Source: Chloroflexota bacterium
Lineage (GTDB): Bacteria > Chloroflexota > Anaerolineae > Anaerolineales > UBA4823
DNA length: 9,743 nt
Direction: 5' to 3'
Assembly (NCBI GenBank): GCA_017860725.1
Contig: JAGDMX010000061.1
Location: 1 to 9,743, forward strand
The notes beneath the pieces are model-generated. The model was not told where the DNA came from, did no database searches, and worked only from the letters and a program-made list of their open reading frames with translations. Shown piece after piece: positions 1-6,282 of the stretch. Made by a program: the position numbers and the translations under genes. How positions within the stretch are numbered: position 1 is the first letter of the stretch; the number at the start of each line of letters is the position of its first letter.

Positions 1-296
1 AGAACCGGTAAAACATCGGCGGCTATCCGGATAAAACCGAGATTGATTAAAGACCGGTCGATCCATAAACTCTCTATGTTAGTCAAGCCCAGGGGAGCGG
101 GATCCCGGCAGACGCCTTGCCCGATCGCCGAGGCAAAATAGAGGTGGGGTGCATGGGTGTGGCGAGCCAGCAAGTAGGCTGCCGCTACCAGGGGAGTTGC
201 CAATCCTTGGGCGACGATCTCACCGTCTTCGACCTGGTGAGATATGCACACGACCATAAATTCTTCCGGGGTAACCTCTGCTTGATTGACAGCCAT
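1..296 (-). CDS. CoA-transferase family, beta-like subunit (5' part only)
   Basis: This is the N-terminal 98 residues of a protein that continues past the left edge. The open frame resembles subunit B of glutaconate CoA-transferase and its relatives (class I CoA-transferases and IpdB-like hydrolases): EEFMVVCISHQVEDGEIV, then QGLATPLVAAAYLLARHTHAP at residues 30-50, then a beta-strand segment LYFASAIG (52-59). These families work as A/B pairs on acyl-CoA substrates in the cytoplasm; the A partner is not in the window. In a remembered alignment with Acidaminococcus GctB, the catalytic Glu of the IIVESG segment falls on Ala57, so a classic transferase is doubtful and an IpdB-type role is possible. 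The start is ATG at 296, 29 nt after the dehydratase stop, so it is probably the last visible gene of the leftward operon. A GGAG lies 15 nt upstream, which is unusually far. The substrate cannot be told. Confidence 0.68.
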   Translation of the reverse strand, partial: MAVNQAEVTPEEFMVVCISHQVEDGEIVAQGLATPLVAAAYLLARHTHAPHLYFASAIGQGVCRDPAPLGLTNIESLWIDRSLINLGFIRIAADVLPV

Positions 297-315
297 AGAA
301 ATCCACAATTTCTCC
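297..315 (-). promoter_or_regulatory. Distant Shine-Dalgarno with small hairpin before the CoA-transferase-like start
   Basis: On the minus strand, GGAG (plus 312-315) lies 15 nt before ATG. The bases between can fold as AGAAAT, loop TGTGG, ATTTCT (plus 308-313 and 297-302), a perfect but AU-rich 6-bp stem ending directly at the start codon. The fold would pull the GGAG closer to the ATG, but it also uses its last two bases, so whether it helps or hinders initiation is open. An in-frame TTG at 306-308 is an alternative start only 3 nt from GGAG. Confidence 0.25.
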
Positions 316-325
316 AGTGATTGGA

Positions 326-1312
326 TTATACAATGCCGCGGTTGATTGCACAGATGGACTTGTGCAGCTCTGGCTGAATATTGCCTCCGGAAATTACGAC
401 TACAGCGGGCCTAAGCTTGATTTTATTAAATATCACGGCTGCCAAAGCTGCCGCAGAAGAGCCTTCTATGGTCTGCTGATACTTTTGATGGGCGTAGGCA
501 ATGGCTTGGGCGATTTCATCCTCACTGACCAGGATCAACTCATCAACATAGCGCCGTACGATGGGGATCGTAATCGACCCATCCTCAACCGGGCCGGCTA
601 ATCCATCCGCCAGGCTGGGCAGCTCGCGAACGCCGGTTTGTGACCCCTGGTGAAATATCGCATGAAAAAACGGCGAGGCGTTTGACTGAACCCCGATTAC
701 TTTTGGCACATTGCCAGACTGTGAGCCCGCTAGGGATGATAGGGGAGCTTCTTTAACCGCGATCCCAATCCCAGAGATGAGACCGCCGCCCCCAACCGGG
801 ACGATCCAGGCCGGCGGTTGAACAGAGCCGTGCAATTCGGCCAGCACCTCCAGGCCGATGGTCCCTTGTCCGGCAATGATCTGGCCGTCATTGTACGGGG
901 AGATCCAGGTTGCTCCGGATTGTTTGGCATAATCCAGCCCGGCAATCTCTGCGTCGCCATATCCCCCTGGGACCAGATGCACGTCTGCGCCCAGGCTTCG
1001 CATAGCCGAGATTTTGATCGGTGCGGCGCTTTCGGCGGCAAAGATTGTCACGGGAGCATGGAACAGGTTCCCCGCGATTGCGACCCCCTGACCGTGGTTA
1101 CCCGCCGATGCAGCTACCAGTCCCAACTGGCGCTCCCAGTCTTGTAATGAGATGACTTTATTAAAAGCACCGCGCGCCTTAAAAGAGCCGGTGATTTGCT
1201 GGTTTTCCCACTTCAGATAGATTTCATTGACCGGATCGTAGGTGAGCGGGGTGTTTCGGATATAAGGCTCAATCCGATCTTTTGCTTCTGTCAGCCAGGT
1301 GTAAGGGATCAT
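326..1312 (-). CDS. PLP-dependent threonine/serine dehydratase (no ACT domain)
   Basis: This 328-residue protein is a fold-type II PLP enzyme, expected to deaminate L-threonine to 2-oxobutanoate and/or L-serine to pyruvate in the cytoplasm. The sequence shows the Schiff-base lysine in TGSFKARGA (Lys45), the substrate loop SAGNHGQG (69-76), PYNDGQIIAGQGTIGLE (139-155), the glycine-rich phosphate-binding PVGGGGLISG (172-181), and a C-terminal VVISGGNI segment that usually contacts the PLP pyridine ring. It lacks the C-terminal ACT regulatory domain of biosynthetic IlvA (about 500 residues). Its size instead matches the catabolic TdcB type or serine racemase, and sequence alone does not decide between these. 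Its ATG overlaps the stop of the phosphodiesterase gene (ATGA), which implies translational coupling; only a weak AAGAG precedes the start. The 2-oxobutanoate or pyruvate it makes could feed acyl-CoA metabolism of the next gene, but that is inference. Confidence 0.88.
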   Translation of the reverse strand: MIPYTWLTEAKDRIEPYIRNTPLTYDPVNEIYLKWENQQITGSFKARGAFNKVISLQDWERQLGLVAASAGNHGQGVAIAGNLFHAPVTIFAAESAAPIKISAMRSLGADVHLVPGGYGDAEIAGLDYAKQSGATWISPYNDGQIIAGQGTIGLEVLAELHGSVQPPAWIVPVGGGGLISGIGIAVKEAPLSSLAGSQSGNVPKVIGVQSNASPFFHAIFHQGSQTGVRELPSLADGLAGPVEDGSITIPIVRRYVDELILVSEDEIAQAIAYAHQKYQQTIEGSSAAALAAVIFNKIKLRPAVVVISGGNIQPELHKSICAINRGIV

Positions 1313-2088
1313 ATGATGCTCTTCGACCGGCTAATCTCTACCAATGTCTGCCGGGCGAGAGCGGGATCATCGGTGAATATTCCGTCCACGCCGATTTGGA
1401 ATAAACGGCGCATGTCTTCTTCCAGATTCACGGTATAGGCCAAAATGCACTGGCCCTTGCTGTGGGCAGTATCAATCAGGCGCGCATTGACATCGGTAAA
1501 ATCGGGGTGGAGGCATTGGTAGTTCACTAAGCGCCCAACCCAGGATCGAACCAATAACCCTCGCCATCCTGCCGGGGCCAGTAAACCAATCGGTGCTTCG
1601 GGTATTAGCTGCCGAATGCGGATGAGGGCCAGGAAATTGAAGGAAGAAAAAAGGACGCGCCTGGATAGCTTGTGCCTGCGAACCAACGAGGCTACTCTTT
1701 CCGGAAGCTGGTCGTAGGGCGACCGGTAATTGGTCAGCTCGATATTGATAAAGGTCAGCTGCCCCACGGCTTTGAAAACCTCATCTAACGTGGGAATAGG
1801 CTCGCCTTGAAATGCAATATCGAAGTGGCTCCCGGCATCGAGTTTCCGTAGCTCCGCCAGTGTCCATTCATTGACGTAACCTTTACCTTCGGTCGTCCTT
1901 TCCACTGACTGGTCGTGGATTACGACCACTTGTTTATCTTTGCTCAGTTTTGCATCCAGCTCAATGGCATCCGCCCCCTGCCTGAGGGCCAGCTCGAAAG
2001 CCGCCAGGGTATTTTCTGGCGCATGAGCGCTGGCGCCGCGGTGAGCAATAATGATTGGATGGGGAATCTGGGCTAACATCGATTGCAC
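1309..2088 (-). CDS. Glycerophosphodiester phosphodiesterase
   Basis: This 259-residue TIM-barrel enzyme of the GDPD family hydrolyses glycerophosphodiesters from phospholipid turnover to sn-glycerol 3-phosphate and an alcohol. Visible motifs are AHRGASAHAPENTLAAF (15-31, catalytic His16), IELDAKLS (42-49, metal ligands Glu43 and Asp45), VVIHD (55-59, catalytic His58) and NIELT (115-119, metal ligand Glu117). Many relatives have Lys two residues after that last Glu; here it is Thr119. The C-terminal YTVNLEEDMRRLFQIGVDGIFTDDP is typical. There is no signal peptide, so it is probably cytoplasmic. The start is GTG at 2088, with an alternative ATG at 2079; neither has a Shine-Dalgarno. A TACAAT box lies 7 nt before the GTG, so the gene may also be read from its own leaderless transcript. 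It overlaps the dehydratase gene by 4 nt downstream. Confidence 0.93.
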   Translation of the reverse strand: MQSMLAQIPHPIIIAHRGASAHAPENTLAAFELALRQGADAIELDAKLSKDKQVVVIHDQSVERTTEGKGYVNEWTLAELRKLDAGSHFDIAFQGEPIPTLDEVFKAVGQLTFINIELTNYRSPYDQLPERVASLVRRHKLSRRVLFSSFNFLALIRIRQLIPEAPIGLLAPAGWRGLLVRSWVGRLVNYQCLHPDFTDVNARLIDTAHSKGQCILAYTVNLEEDMRRLFQIGVDGIFTDDPALARQTLVEISRSKSII

Positions 2089-2095
2089 GAATAAA

Positions 2096-2104
2096 ATTGT
2101 AACA
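2096..2104 (-). promoter_or_regulatory. Possible extended -10 promoter for the phosphodiesterase gene
   Basis: On the minus strand the 48-nt gap after recJ contains TGTTACAAT, that is TGn plus a 5-of-6 match to TATAAT. The hexamer (plus 2096-2101) ends 7 nt before the GTG start at 2088, so a transcript begun at the usual distance would start at or within two bases of the start codon. I see no good -35 hexamer; the extended TGn could compensate. The gene lacks a Shine-Dalgarno, which fits leaderless initiation. Confidence 0.4.
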
Positions 2105-2106
2105 TG

Positions 2107-2126
2107 TCTGCAAGATCAGATTCTTT
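2107..2126. repeat. Copy 1 of a 20-bp intergenic motif with TCTG...CAGA palindrome
   Basis: The motif TCTGNAANATCAGATTCNTT occurs here and at 4801-4820 in the same plus-strand orientation, with 17 of 20 bases identical. Both copies are in short intergenic gaps, upstream of minus-strand genes with putative leaderless promoters. This copy has 4-bp arms TCTG/CAGA around 6 bases and begins 5 bp upstream of the TACAAT box. It may be an operator, but two copies in one window could still be chance. Confidence 0.35.
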
Positions 2127-2136
2127 TCAAATCCGG

Positions 2137-3828
2137 CTAGGAATTGCTAGGCTTGATATCTCGGATGTTGAGCTGCAGGAACGTGCGACCGTTATATTGG
2201 TTGGTCTCGAAGGCATACAGGATGTCAATCCGGTTGGGGAGGTGATCAATCCAGTGACCCTGGCGGAAGGCGATCGCATCATAGGTGATCAGGCCATCCG
2301 TCACCGCCAGCTTGAGGTGGCTGTTGTCTCTGCCAACGGGACGGCTGCTGCGGACGGTCAGGTTCCGGGATACAAAATAGGCTTGCGGGTTGCCAATGCC
2401 TGTTGGCTGCAGCCAGTCCAGGTATTTTAGTAGTTCGGGCTTGAGCTCGGAAAGTGAGATTTCAATATCCGCTTTTAGCGTCGGTTGGAGCTCTGCCCTG
2501 ACCAGGGTTTGCTCGGCGATGCTCTTAAGCCGGCTGAGCAGCTCTGGCACCAGCTCGTTACGGATGGTGAAGCCTGCCGCGGCGGCATGACCGCCGTGAT
2601 GATCGAGCAGGTCGGCGCATTGGTCGAGCGCCTGCGTGATGTGAAACTCGGGGATACTGCGGCACGAGCCGCGCGTGTACTCTTCACCTGTAAAAGCTAC
2701 GATCGATGGACGGTAATATTTTTCGGTGAGGCGTGAAGCTGCCAGCCCAACCACACCCGCGTTGTAATGGGGACTGCTGGCGAACATAAGCAAGGGCTCA
2801 GGGTCGCTGGTGAGTGCCTGCTGTTCAGCATCTAGCTGGATTTGCTGGGTGATTTGCTGTCTTTCACGATTTTGAAGCTCAAGCAGCTGGGCGAGCTGAC
2901 CGGCCTCGAACGGGTCTTGAGTCAGCAATAGATTCAGGGAGCTTAAAGCGGTGTCCAGCCGGCCGGCGGCATTTAATCGTGGACCCAGGACATAACCGAT
3001 ATCGGAAGCGGTGATATTGGCTGACTGCAAGCCGGAAACACCGATTAACGCCGCTAAACCCTGGCGGACCGGCTGCCGGATAATCTCTAACCCTCGCCGC
3101 ACCAGGGAACGATTCTCCCCTAACACCGGCACCATATCTGCGACCGTACCCAGCGCAACCAGGTCCAGGCAGCTATCGGCGATCTTGGGGTTAATTTGCA
3201 TCACCAGAGCGCTGGCTAATTTATAAGCCAGCCCTACGCCGGCCAGGTTTTTTTCGGGATATTCATCGCCGGGCATCTTTGGGTTGATCACCGCCAGGGC
3301 GTTTGGTATTTCGGGGTCGGGGTGGTGGTGATCGCTGATAATCAGGTCTAATGTTCTTGATCTGGCATAGCGGGCCTCTTCGGGCGAGCGGATGCCGCAG
3401 TCCACCGAGATCACCAGCCGAACCCCCGATTGGTAAAGGGTCTCAAGCGCTTCGCTATTCAGGCCGTAGCCTTCATCAAAGCGATTCGGTATGTAACCGC
3501 GCACGTCTGCGCCCAGATTGCGCAGCACCTGGTTGAGCAAAGCCGTGGCAGTCACGCCATCGGCATCGTAATCTCCGTAAACCGCAACCGGTTCGTGATG
3601 GCGAATTGCGGATTGGATTCGCTCTACAGCTTGGGGGACACCGCCGATCTGGAAAGGATCGGTATCGAATACCGGTTTCGCCTCGAGAAAAGCCAGCGCA
3701 GACAGGCGGTCGGTATAGCCGCGGTTCGTTAATATTTGCTGGAGTACCGGGTGGAATGTGTCTAATTCAAGCTGGGCATCGGTGGAAATGACGGGCGCAA
3801 TCTGCCAACGTTTGATGTTCGGCAGCAT
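2137..3828 (-). CDS. recJ: RecJ single-stranded-DNA-specific 5'-3' exonuclease
   Basis: This 563-residue DHH-superfamily nuclease is close in size to E. coli RecJ (577). It degrades single-stranded DNA from the 5' end in recombination, base excision and mismatch repair, using Mn/Mg ions. The DHH domain shows motif I YGDYDADG (84-91), SVDCG (141-145), motif III ISDHH (164-168) and LGTVADMVP (226-234). A coiled linker (about 305-340, QLAQLLELQNRERQQI) leads to the DHHA1 domain with GVVGLAASRL (358-367), RGSCRS (386-391) and HHGGHAAAAGF (410-420). The C-terminal 450-560 fits the OB-fold region. All catalytic aspartate and histidine motifs look intact. The ATG at 3828 is supported by GGAG 7 nt upstream. 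That site overlaps the end of the ROK kinase gene, whose stop is only 4 nt away, so the two are translationally coupled. Confidence 0.95.
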   Translation of the reverse strand: MLPNIKRWQIAPVISTDAQLELDTFHPVLQQILTNRGYTDRLSALAFLEAKPVFDTDPFQIGGVPQAVERIQSAIRHHEPVAVYGDYDADGVTATALLNQVLRNLGADVRGYIPNRFDEGYGLNSEALETLYQSGVRLVISVDCGIRSPEEARYARSRTLDLIISDHHHPDPEIPNALAVINPKMPGDEYPEKNLAGVGLAYKLASALVMQINPKIADSCLDLVALGTVADMVPVLGENRSLVRRGLEIIRQPVRQGLAALIGVSGLQSANITASDIGYVLGPRLNAAGRLDTALSSLNLLLTQDPFEAGQLAQLLELQNRERQQITQQIQLDAEQQALTSDPEPLLMFASSPHYNAGVVGLAASRLTEKYYRPSIVAFTGEEYTRGSCRSIPEFHITQALDQCADLLDHHGGHAAAAGFTIRNELVPELLSRLKSIAEQTLVRAELQPTLKADIEISLSELKPELLKYLDWLQPTGIGNPQAYFVSRNLTVRSSRPVGRDNSHLKLAVTDGLITYDAIAFRQGHWIDHLPNRIDILYAFETNQYNGRTFLQLNIRDIKPSNS

Positions 3829-3832
3829 GATC

Positions 3833-4771
3833 TCACTCCGGGAAATTTGTTCGAGCCAGAGCCAATGCGCCCATTAAGCCGGCGTCATCTCCAAAAGCCG
3901 CCTGGCGCAGGATTAAATCCTCCAGATAGCCAGGGTTCATGACATGATTTTGCATCGTGGTGAACATGGGCTCCAATAACAAAGGACCTGTACGCGATAC
4001 ACCACCCCCAATGATGATTGCCGATGGATTAAATATATGCAGCAGATCGGCTAATGCAACACCGATAAAATTAGCGGCGCGTGCGATCGCAGATACAGCC
4101 AGCCAGTCGCCACTCTGAGCCGCTTCACCAATGACCTTAGCTGTGATGGGCTCATCGATGGTTATGCTGGATTTAGCCCCTTGTTCCAGTTCTTCCCTTA
4201 CCCAGCGTGCGATGGCTGTCCCGGAGGCTACGGCTTCCAAATGCCCTCGACTGCCACAGCCACAAGTTGGGCCATCGGGGATGACGGTGACATGGCCAAT
4301 CTCTGCTGCCAGGCCATGAGTTCCCAGCATGAGGCGGTTATCATTGATAATCCCTCCGCCAATACCGGTGCTGATCGTCACGTAAATCAGGTGCGCATGC
4401 CCTTGTCCTGCTCCAAACATCCACTCGCCCAGGGCAGCCAGGTTGGCGTCATTTCCCAGTGCAACCGGAACATGAAAGTGATTTTCCAAATAGTTGCGCA
4501 GCGGCAAGCCAACCCAGCCAGGGATATTAGGCGCTTCAATCACAACTCCCCGGTAAGGATCGGTTGGACCCGGCGCGGCAACCGCTATTCCGATCACAGT
4601 TTCATCCTTCGGCCAGACCTGGGTTATCAAAAACTGCAATCGTTCCAGGGGGGTAGTGTGTTCATCCCTGGTGGGAATGCGCATAACCGTGACCGGCTCC
4701 AGGCTGTTTGGGTGGTATGCGGCGGCTCGTAGCTGAGTACCGCCAATATCAATGGCGATGTGGATTGGCAT
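3833..4771 (-). CDS. ROK-family sugar kinase (probable glucokinase)
   Basis: This 312-residue ROK protein has no N-terminal helix-turn-helix, so it is a kinase rather than a ROK repressor. It is expected to phosphorylate glucose or a related hexose with ATP in the cytoplasm. Visible are the phosphate-binding DIGGT (8-12), GNDAN (106-110) with catalytic Asp108, STGIGGG (134-140), EIGH (157-160), the zinc motif CGCGSRGHLEAVASG (170-184) and the late IIIGGGVS adenosine motif. Zinc ligands would be His160, Cys170, Cys172 and, unusually, His177 where most members have a third Cys. Substrate specificity (glucose, mannose, N-acetylglucosamine, fructose) cannot be settled from motifs. It is the first gene of the leftward operon. 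An in-frame TAA four codons upstream makes ATG 4771 the first available start. A -10 box ends 6 nt before it and there is no clear Shine-Dalgarno, so the mRNA is probably leaderless. Confidence 0.9.
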   Translation of the reverse strand: MPIHIAIDIGGTQLRAAAYHPNSLEPVTVMRIPTRDEHTTPLERLQFLITQVWPKDETVIGIAVAAPGPTDPYRGVVIEAPNIPGWVGLPLRNYLENHFHVPVALGNDANLAALGEWMFGAGQGHAHLIYVTISTGIGGGIINDNRLMLGTHGLAAEIGHVTVIPDGPTCGCGSRGHLEAVASGTAIARWVREELEQGAKSSITIDEPITAKVIGEAAQSGDWLAVSAIARAANFIGVALADLLHIFNPSAIIIGGGVSRTGPLLLEPMFTTMQNHVMNPGYLEDLILRQAAFGDDAGLMGALALARTNFPE

Positions 4772-4777
4772 GCACTC

Positions 4778-4806
4778 ATTTTAACATAGGAGCGGAAATT
4801 TCTGAA
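4778..4806 (-). promoter_or_regulatory. Promoter of the leftward operon (predicted leaderless)
   Basis: On the minus strand TTCAGA (plus 4801-4806, 4 of 6 to TTGACA) is separated by 17 nt from TAAAAT (plus 4778-4783, 5 of 6 to TATAAT). The -10 box ends 6 nt before the ATG at 4771, so initiation at the usual distance falls on the A of the start codon. The -35 lies inside the interrupted palindrome 4801-4814. Confidence 0.6.
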
Positions 4807-4820
4807 AAATCAGATTCATT
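4801..4820. repeat. Copy 2 of the 20-bp intergenic motif; perfect 5-bp-arm palindrome
   Basis: TCTGA-AAAA-TCAGA (4801-4814) is a perfect interrupted palindrome and begins the 20-bp stretch that matches 2107-2126 at 17 of 20 positions. It covers the -35 of the leftward promoter and ends 4 bp before the yvcK -35, so a protein bound here could affect both directions. The A/T-rich spacer and short arms mean chance is not excluded. Confidence 0.4.
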
Positions 4821-4847
4821 GACGGTCGCTCTAATCACTGCTATGAT
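4819..4847 (+). promoter_or_regulatory. yvcK promoter (near-consensus, predicted leaderless)
   Basis: TTGACG (4819-4824) and TATGAT (4842-4847) each match the sigma70 consensus at 5 of 6 positions, with the optimal 17-nt spacer. The -10 ends 8 nt before the ATG at 4856, so transcription should start within about two bases of the start codon. There is no Shine-Dalgarno before the ATG, consistent with a leaderless mRNA. Confidence 0.72.
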
Positions 4848-4855
4848 GAGATTAT

Positions 4856-6190
4856 ATGGCAGTAAAGAAAAGCCCGTGGTATCAGCGTGCATACCGGTGG
4901 ATGATGTCGTCCATGCGTTGGTTGATTCCTGGGATTGGGGTCAAGCGTTGGCTGCTGGTTATTCTGGCCGGGACAACTTTAATCGGGATAGGGCTGGGAG
5001 TATTGATCCTGGATGTCTATCGCACCGCCCCGCATACCTGGTGGCTGCCCGTCATATCCTGGGCTTCCCTTCGTTTCTTGGCGCGCCCACTGCGCGCCAT
5101 AATCTTTGGAGGTACAGGTTTAGCCTTGATTTTGTGGGGCATTCGCAACCTGAATATTTCCATGATGGGGCCTTTTGTCCGCCCGGGACAGGGCGTGTTA
5201 GATAAACTGTGGATGCAGAGACAACGCGATCGCGGGGTCCGAATTGTGGCGATCGGCGGCGGGCACGGTATCGCCAACCTGCTGCGCGGCCTGAAGTCGA
5301 TTACGTATAACCTGACGGCAGTTGTCACGGTGGCGGATGATGGCGGCTCTTCCGGGCGCATCCGTCGGGAGATTGGCATCCTGCCCCCCGGTGACATTCG
5401 TAACTGCCTGGTGGCGCTCTCTGATGATGAAGCGCTCATCGGCCAGTTGTTCCAGTATCGCTTTGCAAATGGCAGCTCCGGTCTGGAGGGGCATTCGTTT
5501 GGGAATCTATTCATCAGCGCATTGGCTGAGATCACCGGGAGTTTCGAACAGGCCGTGGCGGAGTCAGGGCAGGTTCTGGCTGTCCACGGTCGCGTCTTAC
5601 CATCCACGATCCACGATGTGCGCTTACTGGCTGACGTTAGACTCTTGCACTCTGAGAATGAAGTCCGAGTAGAAGGTGAAAGCAGTATCCCGTTAAGCCC
5701 TGGACGAATACGGCGGGTATGGCTGGAGCCTGACAACCCACCTGCCTTTCCTCTATCCGTTCAGGCAATTCTCAATGCGGATGTCATCGTAGTCGGTCCG
5801 GGCAGTCTCTATACCAGCCTGCTGCCTAACCTGCTCGTGCCGGACCTGGCTCAGGCTGTGCGCGCCAGCCGGGCATTAAAAATATATCTGTGTAATATCA
5901 CCACTCAGCCCGGAGAGACCGATAATTTTTCCTGCCGCGATCATCTGCTGGCTTTGGAAGACCATCTCGGTAAAAATTTCTTTGATATCATCGTCATTAA
6001 TAACAAGATGGAAGGAAAGCTACCGGATCAGGTTAAATGGGTCACCGTCGACCCAAAACTCGAACAAGAGTATCCTGTTTATTTTTCCGACTTGCAAGAT
6101 AACATGACGCCCTGGTTCCATAATTCGCAGAAACTGGCGCAAGTGATCAAGGATTTGTATCAGCAGCGGACCGGACCTTTGGTAGAATAG
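4856..6190 (+). CDS. yvcK: YvcK/CofD-like protein with N-terminal membrane anchor
   Basis: This 444-residue protein has a C-terminal YvcK (CofD-like, UPF0052) domain from about residue 128: VAIGGGHGIANLLRGLK (131-147), VVTVADDGGSSGRIR (156-170), LPPGDIRNCLVALS (176-189), GHSFGNLFI (212-220), VGPGSLYTSLLPNLLVPD (313-330) and NITTQPGETDNF (347-358). YvcK proteins of Bacillus, Listeria and Mycobacterium bind UDP-sugars and are needed for growth or cell shape on gluconeogenic carbon; no enzymatic reaction is established. The first about 110 residues are extra relative to the roughly 320-residue Bacillus protein and contain two hydrophobic segments (about 32-53 and 80-97) flanked by Arg/Lys, so the domain is probably tethered to the inner face of the membrane. 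ATG 4856 follows an in-frame TGA two codons upstream and is the first possible ATG; internal ATGs at residues 16, 17 and 20 are less favoured. Bacillus neighbours rapZ and whiA are absent; gap follows instead. Confidence 0.9.
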   Translation: MAVKKSPWYQRAYRWMMSSMRWLIPGIGVKRWLLVILAGTTLIGIGLGVLILDVYRTAPHTWWLPVISWASLRFLARPLRAIIFGGTGLALILWGIRNLNISMMGPFVRPGQGVLDKLWMQRQRDRGVRIVAIGGGHGIANLLRGLKSITYNLTAVVTVADDGGSSGRIRREIGILPPGDIRNCLVALSDDEALIGQLFQYRFANGSSGLEGHSFGNLFISALAEITGSFEQAVAESGQVLAVHGRVLPSTIHDVRLLADVRLLHSENEVRVEGESSIPLSPGRIRRVWLEPDNPPAFPLSVQAILNADVIVVGPGSLYTSLLPNLLVPDLAQAVRASRALKIYLCNITTQPGETDNFSCRDHLLALEDHLGKNFFDIIVINNKMEGKLPDQVKWVTVDPKLEQEYPVYFSDLQDNMTPWFHNSQKLAQVIKDLYQQRTGPLVE

Positions 6191-6207
6191 AAGATGAGCG
6201 AAATAAC

Positions 6208-6240
6208 GTTCAGTTGTCGCATTATATTGGATGCTTGAAC
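6208..6240 (+). other. Imperfect stem in the yvcK-gap gap (leader structure candidate)
   Basis: GTTCAG (6208-6213) can pair with TTGAAC (6235-6240) with one G-U, and GCAT (6219-6222) with ATGC (6231-6234), leaving a 5-nt bulge and an 8-nt loop. No T-run follows, so it is not an intrinsic terminator. The 92-nt gap (6191-6282) shows no promoter pair I trust, so gap may be co-transcribed with yvcK or use a promoter I cannot recognise. Confidence 0.25.
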
Positions 6241-6270
6241 GAGAAAAGAAAAGATTTTCAACACAAATAT

Positions 6271-6276
6271 AGGAGG
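6271..6276 (+). promoter_or_regulatory. Strong Shine-Dalgarno that fixes the gap start
   Basis: AGGAGG stands 6 nt before ATG 6283 and is the strongest ribosome binding site in the window. It rules out the longer frame that opens at 6214. The extension it would add (starting from a TTG) has no family similarity, and the protein from 6283 begins exactly at the conserved VKVGINGFGRIGR. Confidence 0.9.
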
Positions 6277-6282
6277 TTCTAC

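Noticed and set aside
326..1312. Biosynthetic IlvA threonine deaminase
   Set aside because: No C-terminal regulatory ACT domain and only 328 residues; the catabolic or serine-type dehydratase is the safer call.
4181..4732. A 183-codon plus-strand frame opposite the ROK kinase
   Set aside because: The kinase on the minus strand has every ROK motif; the opposing translation has none.
5017..5736. A 239-codon open frame antisense to yvcK
   Set aside because: Its translation is rich in Ser, Arg and Pro with no recognisable motif, and it lies wholly within the well-supported yvcK gene; it is a shadow frame.
4856..6190. Annotation of the yvcK product as 2-phospho-L-lactate transferase (CofD)
   Set aside because: The fold is shared, but the motifs and the neighbourhood fit YvcK; no F420 biosynthesis gene is nearby.
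6214..6263. TTGTCG (6214) or TTGAAC (6235) as a -35 for gap
   Set aside because: No acceptable -10 lies 16-18 nt downstream of either hexamer.
6214..6282. Longer gap start at 6214
   Set aside because: The added 23 residues are not GAPDH-like and the AGGAGG-ATG at 6283 is decisive.
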